Below are positions 13,258-24,309 of a stretch of 64,000 bases of DNA, piece after piece. The position numbers were made by a program, and so were the translations under genes. Every line of letters starts with the position of its first letter. Position 1 is the stretch's first letter. Source of the DNA: Dryomyza anilis (Eukaryota > Arthropoda > Insecta > Diptera > Dryomyzidae); assembly GCA_951804985.1 (NCBI GenBank), contig OX638130.1:98453700-98517699 (forward strand), in the 5' to 3' direction. The notes beneath the pieces are model-generated. The model made no database searches. It was not told the DNA's origin and saw only the letters and a list, made by a program, of their open reading frames with translations.

Positions 13258-13566
13258 GTAGCCGCGGTAGCTCAGTGGTTAGTGCGTTTGACTGCGAGCC
13301 GAAAGGTCCCCGGTTCATGCCTGGACTGGGGCTAACAAAATCTTTTCATAGAAACATTTTTCTATACCGCGCTACCTCCTGGCAGTAAATGGCAAACCTA
13401 CGAGAGTAAAACATTGCCTATGAAAAGCTCTCACCCGTCGTTCCGATTCGGCAATAAACTGTAGGTCCCACCACTTTAAGTACGAATATAACACGCACAG
13501 CTAAAAATGGTGAGAGAGCTCGGCCTAAGTTCTTATAGGACTGTACCAAGCTATTATTATATTATA
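13258..13566 (+). mobile_element. tRNA-derived SINE, family A, copy 1
   Basis: The copy opens with a tRNA-like head, GCCGCGGTAGCTCAGTGG, containing a Pol III A box (TAGCTCAGTGG, 13268-13278) and a B box (GGTTCATGCC, 13312-13321). A conserved ~220-bp body follows (CTTTTCATAGAAACATTTTT, CAATAAACTGTAGGTCCCAC, GGTGAGAGAGCTCGGCC). The 3' tail is ATT-rich. Three other copies lie in this window. No clean target duplication is visible here, unlike the other copies. Confidence 0.9.
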
Positions 13567-13917
13567 GGATTTACTACTAATTAAAATTAAAAAAAGAGAA
13601 ACTAAGTTTAAACAATATATAAAAGATTTTAAGAAAGGAATATACATAAAAATAAAAAAAAATAGAAATATATATAAAATAATATAAATGTAAATAATAG
13701 TAAAAAAAAAGAAAAAATATTTAAAAAATATATTAAAAAAAAAAATTAATTAAAAAAAAAAAAATTAAGATACGAATATTATAAATCATTTATTTATCTA
13801 CATTTAAATTCTTTTATTCACAATCACTCTTTAGCAAATTATCCCATTTCATTCTTCCAGTTGCGTTCTTCAAAGCAAGACGACTTGAAATAAAATTGAT
13901 TGTTGTTCTCCAACCGC
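13567..13917. other. A/T-rich spacer between two SINE copies
   Basis: A-rich simple sequence up to 13780, then unique AT-rich DNA. No gene seen. Confidence 0.6.
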
Positions 13918-13931
13918 AAAGTTACTATTTA

Positions 13932-14244
13932 ATAATAATAGTTTGGCGCTACAGTCCTGTATAGAACTTCGGCCGAGCTCTCTCACCATTTTGAGCTGTG
14001 CGTGTTATATTTGTACTCAAATTGGTGGGACCTACAGTTTATTGCCGAATCCGAACGGCGGGTGAGAGCTTTTCATAGGCAATAGTTTTACTCTCGTAGG
14101 TTTGCCATTTACTGACGAGAGGTAGCGCGGTATAGAAAAATGTTTCTATGAAAAGATGTTGTTAGCCCCAGTCCAGGCTTGAACCGGGGACCTTTCGGCT
14201 CGCAGTCCAACGCACTAACCACTGAGCTACCGCGGCTACAAAAA
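13932..14244 (-). mobile_element. tRNA-derived SINE, family A, copy 2
   Basis: This is an inverted full-length copy. The tRNA-like head is at the right end (reverse complement of GTAGCCGCGGTAGCTCAGTGG, near 14219-14239), with a B box GGTTCAAGCC. The (ATT)n tail lies at the left. It is flanked by a perfect 14-bp direct repeat, AAAGTTACTATTTA, at 13918-13931 and 14245-14258. That is a clear target-site duplication and marks L1-style retroposition. Confidence 0.93.
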
Positions 14245-14258
14245 AAAGTTACTATTTA

Positions 14259-14888
14259 TTGAACTATATAATACTAGAGATAAAAATGTTGCATGTTTGA
14301 TGTAAACCAAAAATACCACATGTTTCAAATTGTAATTGCTTCAAATACCGTGCCAGGCTAAAATATTTATAAAATAACATAAATTTAATTAGAATTTGTA
14401 TTTATATTTCTTTGTTAACTTTATGTGTAACATGTGGTTTCAAAAATCTAGTCATTCATTTCGAATATCAATTTACAATTTATATAAACTAAAAATGTAA
14501 TAAAATAAAATTAATTAAAATGGAAACTGAAACCGCAGACAAAAGTGAAATTAAAATAACTCAATGAAAAATGTGTTGATTTTGCTTGCTCTCTGTTGAA
14601 GCGCAAAAATGACTAGAATCAAATACTAAAATAAATATAAAAAAAATAAAAAAAAATAATTAAAATATATAAAAATATACAACAATACGATAATAAAGCA
14701 ACAGCAATATTATTCTACAAGCTGCTGCTTTTTTGTTACGCCCAATTTACGGTCAACTGCTGCTGTGTGCAAAATAACAAAAAAATAATAAAAAAATACA
14801 TCTGGCCACCACTGCGTTTGTGGTCACTAAGTACAAAAAGAAAAATGATAAAAAAAACTAAAATAAAAAATACATTACTTGAAAAATG
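14259..14888. other. AT-rich intergenic, no gene seen
   Basis: Unique AT-rich DNA between the SINE and the heptamer array. There is no open frame of note outside the one that runs into the array. Confidence 0.6.
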
Positions 14889-16788
14889 AAATATAAAATA
14901 TAAAATATAAAATATAAAATATAAAATATAAAATATAAAATATAAAATATAAAATATAAAATATAAAATATAAAATATAAAATATAAAATATAAAATATA
15001 AAATATAAAATATAAAATATAAAATATAAAATATAAAATATAAAATATAAAATATAAAATATAAAATATAAAATATAAAATATAAAATATAAAATATAAA
15101 ATATAAAATATAAAATATAAAATATAAAATATAAAATATAAAATATAAAATATAAAATATAAAATATAAAATATAAAATATAAAATATAAAATATAAAAT
15201 ATAAAATATAAAATATAAAATATAAAATATAAAATATAAAATATAAAATATAAAATATAAAATATAAAATATAAAATATAAAATATAAAATATAAAATAT
15301 AAAATATAAAATATAAAATATAAAATATAAAATATAAAATATAAAATATAAAATATAAAATATAAAATATAAAATATAAAATATAAAATATAAAATATAA
15401 AATAAAAAATATAAAATATAAAATATAAAATATAAAATATAAAATATAAAATATAAAATATAAAATATAAAATATAAAATATAAAATATAAAATATAAAA
15501 TATAAAATATAAAATATAAAATATAAAATATAAAATATAAAATATAAAATATAAAATATAAAATATAAAATATAAAATATAAAATATAAAATATAAAATA
15601 TAAAATATAAAATATAAAATATAAAATATAAAATATAAAATATAAAATATAAAATATAAAATATAAAATATAAAATATAAAATATAAAATATAAAATATA
15701 AAATATAAAATATAAAATATAAAATATAAAATATAAAATATAAAATATAAAATATAAAATATAAAATATAAAATATAAAATATAAAATATAAAATATAAA
15801 ATATAAAATATAAAATATAAAATATAAAATATAAAATATAAAATATAAAATATAAAATATAAAATATAAAATATAAAATATAAAATATAAAATATAAAAT
15901 ATAAAATATAAAATATAAAATATAAAATATAAAATATAAAATATAAAATATAAAATATAAAATATAAAATATAAAATATAAAATATAAAATATAAAATAT
16001 AAAATATAAAATATAAAATATAAAATATAAAATATAAAATATAAAATATAAAATATAAAATATAAAATATAAAATATAAAATATAAAATATAAAATATAA
16101 AATATAAAATATAAAATATAAAATATAAAATATAAAATATAAAATATAAAATATAAAATATAAAATATAAAATATAAAATATAAAATATAAAATATAAAA
16201 TATAAAATATAAAATATAAAATATAAAATATAAAATATAAAATATAAAATATAAAATATAAAATATAAAATATAAAATATAAAATATAAAATATAAAATA
16301 TAAAATATAAAATATAAAATATAAAATATAAAATATAAAATATAAAATATAAAATATAAAATATAAAATATAAAATATAAAATATAAAATATAAAATATA
16401 AAATATAAAATATAAAATATAAAATATAAAATATAAAATATAAAATATAAAATATAAAATATAAAATATAAAATATAAAATATAAAATATAAAATATAAA
16501 ATATAAAATATAAAATATAAAATATAAAATATAAAATATAAAATATAAAATATAAAATATAAAATATAAAATATAAAATATAAAATATAAAATATAAAAT
16601 ATAAAATATAAAATATAAAATATAAAATATAAAATATAAAATATAAAATATAAAATATAAAATATAAAATATAACATATAAAATATAAAATATAAAATAT
16701 AAAATATAAAATATAAAATATAAAATATAAAATATAAAATATAAAATATAAAATATAAAATATAAAATATAAACTATAAAATATAAAG
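14889..16788. repeat. Satellite array, 7-bp unit TATAAAA
   Basis: About 1.9 kb (roughly 271 copies) of the heptamer ATAAAAT/TATAAAA is almost invariant. Substitutions are at ~15401-15410 (AATAAAAAAT), 16675 (ATAACAT) and 16774 (AAACTATAAA). Because three units make 21 nt without a stop, minus-strand frames of 600-700 codons run through it with a period of seven residues. They are artefacts. The same heptamer, reverse-complemented, fills 5.4 kb of the intron at 53.85-59.27 kb. Confidence 0.96.
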
Positions 16789-17599
16789 GTTTTTTGTTTT
16801 TGTTGTATTTTTTTTTTAATATTGTTGTATTTCATATTTCATAAGTTTGTCATAGTTTAATTTCTTTTGTCTTGACATCGTTACTTAGAACTGTTGTTTT
16901 CACAATAGTACTCAGTTATTTATGAATTTTCGTCTCTAAATAAATTTCTTTATTTAGTTTTCTGTTTGCAAACACTTTGTGAAATACCGGTAATGTTTTC
17001 AAAATCAAATTCTGCAATGCAGCACACGAAGTATTACAACAATTTGTGAATTCTTTTAACATTTTTAACAAATTTTACTCGGCATTCGCATAAATTCTAT
17101 CAAGCATTTCTAACAAGATTTGCGACAACTTTTCGTCGTAATGCCTGGTTGTCTGCCTGCCTGCAAGCCGGAAGAAACTAAAAATAAATAAAAAAAAAAC
17201 AACAAAAAGCAAATAAAATGGCAACTCCTAAAAGTAGACAACGACTTTTGAAAACATTTAAGTGAGTTTAGTGCAGAAGTTGACAGCAGTTACAAAATGT
17301 GGCAGCAGCTGAATTCCGAATCAGAATCATTTCAACTCAATTCAGAACTACTTAAGAACATGCAACACATACCTACAGACTACCTACAGTCTACAGTACT
17401 ACATAGGGCAAACATCAGATTGCACTGCATATGCGCTTCAAGGAAATGAATGCAGAGACATGTTGGCCAACCCATTAGCAATATTGCATATCCAGAGAAT
17501 TCTTTTTAAAGTGAGGCTTTTAAACCAAAATTAAATAAAAGTAATTTTAAAAATATTTGATTATTGAAAGAAAATTAAATATTTAGTAGACATTGTCTC
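16789..17599. other. Intergenic, no gene seen
   Basis: Unique DNA of mixed composition. Short motifs such as CTACAGACTACCTACAGTCTACAG (near 17370-17400) are local duplications. No supported gene. Confidence 0.55.
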
Positions 17600-17815
17600 A
17601 ATGGTGAAAAATAAAATTGTTAAGGAAAAATTGAAATTATTAGTGAAAAATTTATTGAAAATTTTAATTAATAGTGAAAATTTCAATTTTTAGTGAAAAA
17701 TTTAATTTTTAGTGAAAAAATTAATTTTTAGTGAAAAATTAATATTTAGTGAAAGATTGTATTTTTAGTGAAAGATTTAATTTTTAGTAAAAAATTAAAT
17801 TTTTGAAAAAATGGT
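17600..17815. repeat. 19-bp minisatellite, locus 2 (reverse orientation)
   Basis: Units such as AATTTTTAGTGAAAAATT repeat about ten times. This is the reverse complement of the unit at 2.1-3.8 kb. The array ends about 110 bp before the CTAG end of Helitron copy 1. Confidence 0.8.
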
Positions 17816-17924
17816 TTCTCTATTTTTGTCGATACATTCTATTGCTTATAGTAAACATATTTTGTTTGTATGAAAATATATTGCGTTTTCCATAGTTTGT
17901 TGAATTTTTCAAGATTATATATTA
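17816..17924. repeat. Part of a degenerate dispersed tandem repeat
   Basis: The sequence GTAAACATATTTTGTTTGTATG..TTGCGTTTTC belongs to the same degenerate repeat as 19107-19740, so Helitron copy 1 appears to have landed within that repeat. Confidence 0.5.
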
Positions 17925-18139
17925 CTAGCTGGACCCGTGCACGACTCGTGCCAAGATTTTGTGAATGAAAGGATATGTAGCGATTTTATTAATATAAAAA
18001 AACATTTTTATTATTTATATCACAGACCCGTGCTTCGCTGTGGAAGTTTTTTATTGGTTTTATAAATGTAGTAACCAAATAATAATTCTCCGCCAAAACA
18101 ACTTTTCTCAAAGAAAATTCTTTCTCAGACTTCGCTTCC

Positions 18140-18355
18140 CGTAGAATATTTCGCCTTAGAATTCTGCCCTGTAGAAATCTTTCCCGTAAAATTCTTCCCC
18201 ATTGAACGCTTTCCCGTAGAATTCTTCCCGGTAGAATTCTTCCCGGTAGAATTCTTCCCGGTAGAATTCTTCCCGAAGAACTCATCCCGGTAGAATTTTT
18301 CCCTGTAGAATTCTTTTCCGTAGAATTCTTCCCCGCAGAGTTTTTCCCAGTAGAA
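18140..18355 (-). repeat. Helitron-internal 15-bp repeat, GTAGAATTCTTCCCG type
   Basis: About 14 units of GTAGAATTCTTCCCG are spaced 15 bp apart, the most regular at 18210-18300. The period keeps a minus frame open (GRILPGRILP), which is not a gene. The same unit, inverted, is at 21096-21240 in copy 2. Confidence 0.88.
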
Positions 18356-18896
18356 GTTTTAATGTGGCGAGTTTCGGTGTAGTGAGTTTCGGTGTGGTGA
18401 GTTTAGGTGAGGTGAATTTTGGTGTGGTGAGTTTTAATGTGGTAAGTTTTAGTATGATGAATTTTAGTGTGGGGAGTTTTAGTGTGGTGAATTTTATTGC
18501 GGTGAGTTTTAGTGTGGTGAGTTTTAGTGTAGTAAATCTTAGTGTGGTGAGTTTTAGTGTAGTTAATCTTAGTATGGTGAGTTTTAGTGTGGTGAATATT
18601 AGTGTGGTGAGTTTTAGTGTGGTGATTTTTAGTGTGGTGAATTTTATTGTGGTGAGTTTTAGTGTGGTGAGTTTTAGTGTGGTGAATTTTGGTGTGGTGA
18701 GTTTTAGTATGATGAATTTTTAGTGTGGTGAGTTTTAGCGTGGTGAGTTTTATTGTGGTGAGTTTTAGTGTGATGAGTTTTAGTGTGGTGAATTTTGGTG
18801 TGGTGAGTTTTAGTATGGTGAATTTTTAGTGTGGTGAGTTTTAGTGTGGTGAGTTTTAGTGTGGTGAGTTTTAGTGTGGTGAATTTTAGTTTTTTG
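18356..18896 (+). repeat. Helitron-internal 15-bp repeat, TTTTAGTGTGGTGAG type
   Basis: About 36 units of TTTTAGTGTGGTGAG or close variants. The 15-bp period keeps a plus frame open for 120 codons (SFSVVSFSVVNFSVV), an artefact. Copy 2 has the same array in reverse complement at 20519-21095. Confidence 0.9.
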
Positions 18897-19106
18897 TTTC
18901 ATCTTTTTAGATTGTGTATGTGCTGAGTTATGTCGTTTTGAAAGTTTAGGTTGTATGGGAGGTACCACGCCCCTTTGTCCAATCCCGCCCATATATAGCC
19001 TATGACACCCCCCGGAATCCTTAGTATCCTGTGGCAAAATTTCAGTTAAGACAGACAGACAGACAGACCGACAGACTGACAGACGGAAGAGTTTTATATA
19101 TATAGA

Positions 19107-20265
19107 TGAAAATTATATTTTATGAATTTTTCAGAATTATATTCTATAATTCTTTTGTTATCTAGATCATATTTGATAAGCAGCTCTTATCTTTATTATG
19201 TTTAGAGTAAACATATAACCTTTGTAAGAGTTGTTCTATTATATATTTTATATAGATTATAAAAATCTATACTTTCTTTGTTATTTTTCTTGCTAATTAT
19301 GCCAAGCCGTTGATTACAGTAAACATATTATATTTCTAAAAAAAAAAACACATATTGAGTTTTCAAAAATTATATAATGTGAATTAATTAAATTTTTAAA
19401 CATTATATTTTATCATTCATTTTAATGGTTACAGTCAATATTTGTTGTTTTGTAAGAAAACTCATTGCGTTTGCAATATATTAATTAGTTCATTGCTAAA
19501 AATTAGTTAAATTTTTCTAAATTATATTTGGTAATACTAAGAGTCATATTAGATACGTTCATTTTATTTGTTGTGACAAACATATCTACTAACTATTATG
19601 CTTACAGCAAACATATGCCATTTATTTCCAACAAAACATTGCGTTTGTCATACAATATATTAATTGATTAATTGCAAAAATTATTAGTTATGTATTTTAA
19701 TATTATTATTTAATTTAAAATTTGAAATTTTCAAATATATTAATGTTTCTGCTAAACATATTAAACACTTGATATTGGGTAATATTTAGTTTGAAAGAGC
19801 GGCAAAACTTATTCCTGCCGGATTTTTTGGTCTCTCAAGACGTGCATATCAACGTTAATACATGACTTTGTTGTATGTGACAACAACAACAAGTTGTTGG
19901 AAAAGTGCAACAACAAGAGGAAAATAGTGACAGCAACAACAACAAATAACTAAAAATTCAAATAATTTGTAAGTCACGTATTTGAAACGATTTCCAGGCG
20001 CGCTATGTACGAACGTGATTTCAAAAACATTGCGGAACAAATAATGCGGGAAAATTGAAAAAAAAGAAAAGAAAATGTGAAAAAATTGTGTAAAAAGTAA
20101 AATGAATAAAAGAAAAAGTGTAAAAAGAAATAGTCGAAAAAAAAAAGAAAATGCACTAGAAAAATCATTTAAAAGCAGGAGCGAACTTGTCAAGTGGACT
20201 TTGCAAATCAAGCTTCCTTCAATGTGTTCCTTATATAGTAATTTCTTAAGAATAAACAGACAAAA
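19107..20265. repeat. Degenerate tandem repeats and unique DNA between Helitrons
   Basis: 19140-19740 contains decayed units with the landmarks (A)CAGTAAACATAT, CATTGCGTTTGC and AATATATTAATTAG, at roughly 115-170 bp spacing. 19840-20210 is CAACAACAA- and A-rich with no credible gene. Minus-strand frames there are Phe/Leu-rich reflections of A-runs. Confidence 0.55.
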
Positions 20266-21433
20266 TCTATATATATAAAACTCTTGGTCCGTCTGTCAGT
20301 CTGTCGGTCTATCTGTCTGTCTGTTTGTTCCAGCATCACGTCTAAACCGCTGAACCGATTTAACTTTTGCCACAGGATACTAAGGAGTCCGGAGGGTGTC
20401 ATAGGCTATATATGGGCGGGATTGGACAAAGGGGCGTGGTACCTCCCATACAACCTAAACTTTCAAAATGACATAACTCAGCACATACACAATCTAAAAA
20501 GATGAAACAAAAAACTAAAATTCACCACACTAAAACTCACCACACTAAAACTCACCACACTAAAACTCACCACACTAAAACTCACCACAATAAAACTCAC
20601 TACGCTAAAACTCACCACACTAAAAATTCAACACACCAAAACTCACCAACTAAAACTCACCACACTAAAAATTCACCACACTAAAAATTCACCACACTAA
20701 AACTCACCACACTAAAACTCACCATACTAAAAACTCACCACACCGAAACTCACCACACTAAAACTCACCACACTAAAACTCACCGCACTAAAACTCACCA
20801 CATTAAAACTCACTACACTAAAAATTCACCACACTAAAAATTCACCACACTAAAACTCACCACACTAAAACTCACCACACCAAAACTCACCACACTAAAA
20901 CTCACCGCACTAAAACTCACTATACTAAAAATTCATCACACTAAAACTCACCACACTAAAACTCACCACACCAAAACACACTAAAACCACACTAAAACAC
21001 ACCACACTAAAAATCACCACACTAAAAATTCACTAAACTAAAAATTCAACACACTAAAACTCACCACATTAAAACTAACTACACTAAAACTTCTACTGGG
21101 AAAAACTCTATGGGGAAGAATTCTACCGGGAAGAGTTCTACCGGGAAGAATTCTACGGTAAAGCGTTCTATGGGGAAGAATTTTACGGCGAAGATTTATA
21201 CTGGGAAGAATTCTACGGCGAAATATTATACTGTCTGAATTGTCTTTGAGAAAAGTTATTTTGGCGGAGAATTATTATTTGGTTACTACATTTATAAAAC
21301 CAATAAAAATTCCACAGCGAAGCACGGGCCCCTGATATAAAAAATAATAATAATGTTTTTTTATATTAATAAAATCGCTTTATATCTATGAATTTACAAA
21401 ATCTTGGCACGAGTCGTGCACGGGTCCAGCTAG
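20266..21433 (+). mobile_element. Non-autonomous Helitron, copy 2
   Basis: It starts TCTATATATATAAAACTCT after an A at 20265 and ends GGTCCAGCTAG before a T at 21434, with the hairpin GCACGAGTCGTGC 10 nt before CTAG. The order is: GTCTGTC-rich 5' end, a conserved block around ACCGCTGAACCGATTTAAC to GACATAACTC, the CTCACCACACTAAAA array (20519-21095), the GGGAAGAATTCTACG array (21096-21240), then a conserved 3' block (GGCGGAGAATTATTATTTGG, CACAGCGAAGCACGGGC). The length is almost that of copy 1, in the opposite orientation. No protein is encoded. Confidence 0.9.
20519..21240 (+). repeat. Helitron copy 2 internal 15-bp arrays
   Basis: 20519-21095: CTCACCACACTAAAA units, with sporadic variants such as AAAATTCAC. 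21096-21240: GGGAAGAATTCTACG units. Both units are the reverse complements of those in copy 1, but unit order and unit counts differ. The arrays therefore kept expanding or contracting after the copies separated. Confidence 0.88.
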
Positions 21434-22849
21434 TTAATGTAATAAAATCTCAACTTAATTACCTACATTCAGAAGAAAATTTACCATTACGTAATTAATA
21501 GTATAACTATCGATTTTATGGTCCATGTCGTTTTTATTTGTATATTGCTTCAATAGTTTTCTAATGAATTTGAGTGTATTTGAAAAATTCAGTACCATTA
21601 ATTTAATAATTTCAATATTATTGAATATAACGGTATAAATACTATTGTTTTAATGTTTTTTCGCTTATAATAATAAACGTTTCGCTGTGTGGCATATAAA
21701 AATTTAAACACGAATAGAAAGATTTTTTTCTGTGAACATTTACATTATTAAACGCATGATTGGTATGGACTCAATTTATTTAATGTAAAAATCATTAAAG
21801 GAAATAAATTATACATCAAATCCCTATTATGGCAATGAATAGATGGAGAATGTGAAAGTTATATTGATAATAATAAAAAAAAATGACTGGTTGGATATGA
21901 AGAGCCAATTTAGGTTGAAAATTTTAGTAGAAATTTAGCCTATTAGAGTAGACATGCTTATGGTCAGATGATGTACCAAGAACTGGTCTGCGTTATGACA
22001 AGGAAAATAAGCAGAGATCATTTTCCGATCATGACTCTAGGGCAATGTCTATTATTTTAAGAATTGTTGAAAGTGTAAAATGAATGAGAATTCCTAACAC
22101 AAATCGTCGTAAATCAAAATGCAATTCTGTGGGACGATTTAATATCTACCACTGATTAAAAACAAAAAGTGCGACTAGATTTTTTAACTCAGTCCGCCGC
22201 TGATATGTTGAAGGTGTCAAAGAAATTGCAAAAGTGGTGGCTGAAATATAGAAAAGTGTTATGGAGGTAGTGCAATGAGTTTAGAAAGTAAAAAACGAAA
22301 CGCATTTTAAAAGAAGTCCGAAAAGTAAAATGAGTTCTTGCTCAAGTTTGGTACAAATCAACTTTTGAAATTTCAATAAAATCAGCAGGAAGTTAGGAAA
22401 GTTGAACGCATTTCACTGCTGAGACAAACAAATAATTTTCACGCAAACTTTGGCAAAAATCAACAGCAACAACAAATCAAAGCAACAGCAAAATATTGCT
22501 ACTGCTATTGTTGTTGTTTATTCAATTGTTGTTGTTTATTCTATTGTTGTTGTTATTTATATTCTTGCTGTTGTGTTTTCATTGTCGGTTTGTGTTCTGG
22601 TGGTTTTCATTCTTGAGATGAAATTAGCCACAAATCTCAGTGCCGCCTGGCTGTTGCTGCTGCTTGCTGCAAGTCGTACGTGCAACAACGTCTCAACAAT
22701 GCACAGCGTATGAATTTATGAATAACTTGTGTTGCTTCCGCGGAATTTAATCAAGGATTCAAAGAATCCAGGGACACAAGGCACCAAAGTACAATGGGCT
22801 AAACCTAATATTCTTTTTAAGAGAATAATTAAATGTACAAATTTAATTT
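21434..22849. other. Intergenic, no gene seen
   Basis: Unique AT-rich DNA. An 87-codon frame at 22450-22713 is driven by GTT/TTG repeats and has no domain. I do not call it a gene. Confidence 0.55.
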
Positions 22850-23640
22850 TAAGTTAAAAATTGAATTTCTGTTTAAAAATTGAATTTTAGTGAAAACATT
22901 TTTTTTTAGTGAAATACTAAATATTTTGTGAAATAGTGTAAATTGTTATTTTTAGTGAAATAGTTAAAAAAATAATTTTTAGTGAAAAAAATTAATTTTT
23001 ATGGAAAAATTACATTTTTATTTATATAAAAATTGATTTTTTTTTTTGAAAAAAAATTGAATTTTTGTAAAAAATTGAATTTTTAGTGGAAAAATTTAAT
23101 TTTAGTGAAAAATTGAATTTTTAGTGCACAAATTTAATTTTTAGTGAAAAATTGATTTTTTTTTGAAAAATGGAATTTTTAGTGAGTTTTTAGTGAAAAA
23201 TTGAATTTTTAGTGAAAAATTGAATTTTTAGTAAAAAATTTAATTTATAATGAAAAATTTAATGTTTATTGTAAAATGGATTTTTTAATGAAACATAAAT
23301 TTTTAGTGAAAAATTGATTTTTTTTTTTAATGGAATTTTTAGTGCAAAAAGAATTTTGAATTAAAAATATAAATTAAGTTTTATAATGTTTTTCTAACAT
23401 TCCAATCCAAAAAAATTTTTTAGTGAAAATTTGAATTTTTAGTGAAAATTTGAATTTTTAGTGAAAATTTGAATTTTTAGTGAAAATTTGATTTTTTTTA
23501 ATGAAACTTAAATTTTTAGTGAAAAATAGATTTTTTTTTTGAATTTTTTTTTGATTTGTTCGTAAAAAAATTTAATTTTTAGTGAACAATTAAATTTTGA
23601 ATAAAAAATTTTTAAACATTTTGAATGAAAAATATAATTT
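22850..23640. repeat. 19-bp minisatellite, locus 3 (reverse orientation)
   Basis: Units of TTTTTAGTGAAAAATTGAA and variants, mixed with T-runs. This is the same repeat family as 2.13-3.77 kb in reverse complement, and the same strand as the locus at 17.6 kb. Confidence 0.85.
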
Positions 23641-24309
23641 AAGTTTTATAATGTTTTTTCTCAGATTCCACTCCACTGTTTAGTGCTTTAGCGAAAACGC
23701 CAAACGAAACCTTGACACACTTTCTGACGTTAATTTAGTTACTTTCAAATTCCTCGGTCTCCAAAGACCGCAACGTGAACCCAAAGTGATTCACAAGAAG
23801 TTTTCGTTTATTTTACAAAATTGAAAATTCACCAAAACCATGCTTTTCAAGCACGTTTTGTGCTATGTTTGCATAAAGGATACTAAAAAAAAAATAAAAT
23901 GAAATCCAAAAGGGTTTCATTCACTTTGCGACATTTTAAATAAATTTGTTTTGCGACGTAGTTATGACTTTCAGTTGGCAGCTGTCGATTCGCATGACAT
24001 TTATGCTGCACAAAAAGCGAAAAGTTTGTGAAAATTGTAGAAAAAAACGTTTTTTTTTTTTTTTTTTTTTTAATTTTGGCAAATTTAATTTGATTTTTGA
24101 TTTTAATTCTATTATCATTTTTACTCTTGGCAAACTCTCAACAACTTGTGTTGTCGAAGTTAAGTAAGTGAAATTCTGTACTCATTAACATCACTTTATG
24201 TTGCCAAAATGTTTGGCCAAAAGTTAAGCTATTTCTCTGTGCTCACAACAGACAACGTGGCAACGCTGTCTTGTCAACACTACGAACTCAGAAGTCTGGC
24301 GTACGAGTC
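23641..24309. other. Intergenic with a poly(T) run
   Basis: Unique sequence of moderate GC (23660-23830 and 24170-24310), with a run of about 22 T at 24050-24071. No supported gene; the short frames on either side of the T-run are artefacts. Confidence 0.5.

Larger units (their letters stand above)
17925..19106 (-). mobile_element. Non-autonomous Helitron, copy 1
   Basis: Read on the minus strand, the element starts TCTATATATATAAAACTCT, right after an A (complement of 19107). It ends in CTAG (17925-17928), followed by T. The 3' hairpin GCAC-GAGTC-GTGC sits 10 nt before CTAG. The 5'-TC, hairpin and CTRR 3' end with insertion between A and T are the Helitron hallmarks. There is no Rep/helicase gene. 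The interior has a ~150-bp conserved block (ATATATAGCC..CCGGAATCC region, 18930-19050) and two internal 15-bp minisatellites (see separate entries). It is inverted relative to copy 2. Confidence 0.88.

Noticed and set aside
13258..13330. Functional tRNA gene at the SINE head
   Set aside because: A and B boxes are good, but the acceptor ends do not pair properly. The same head recurs with a constant body, tail and target duplications, so it is a SINE.
14736..16835. Minus-strand frames of 699 and 600 codons
   Set aside because: Same artefact over the inverse heptamer array.
17989..18723. Frames with GRILPGRILP and SFSVVSFSVVN repeats
   Set aside because: They are products of the 15-bp Helitron minisatellites. 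The period is divisible by three, and the second Helitron copy does not conserve them as proteins.
23936..24167. Complementary short frames of 65 and 73 codons on both strands
   Set aside because: Both depend on reading through a run of about 22 T/A and have no domain.
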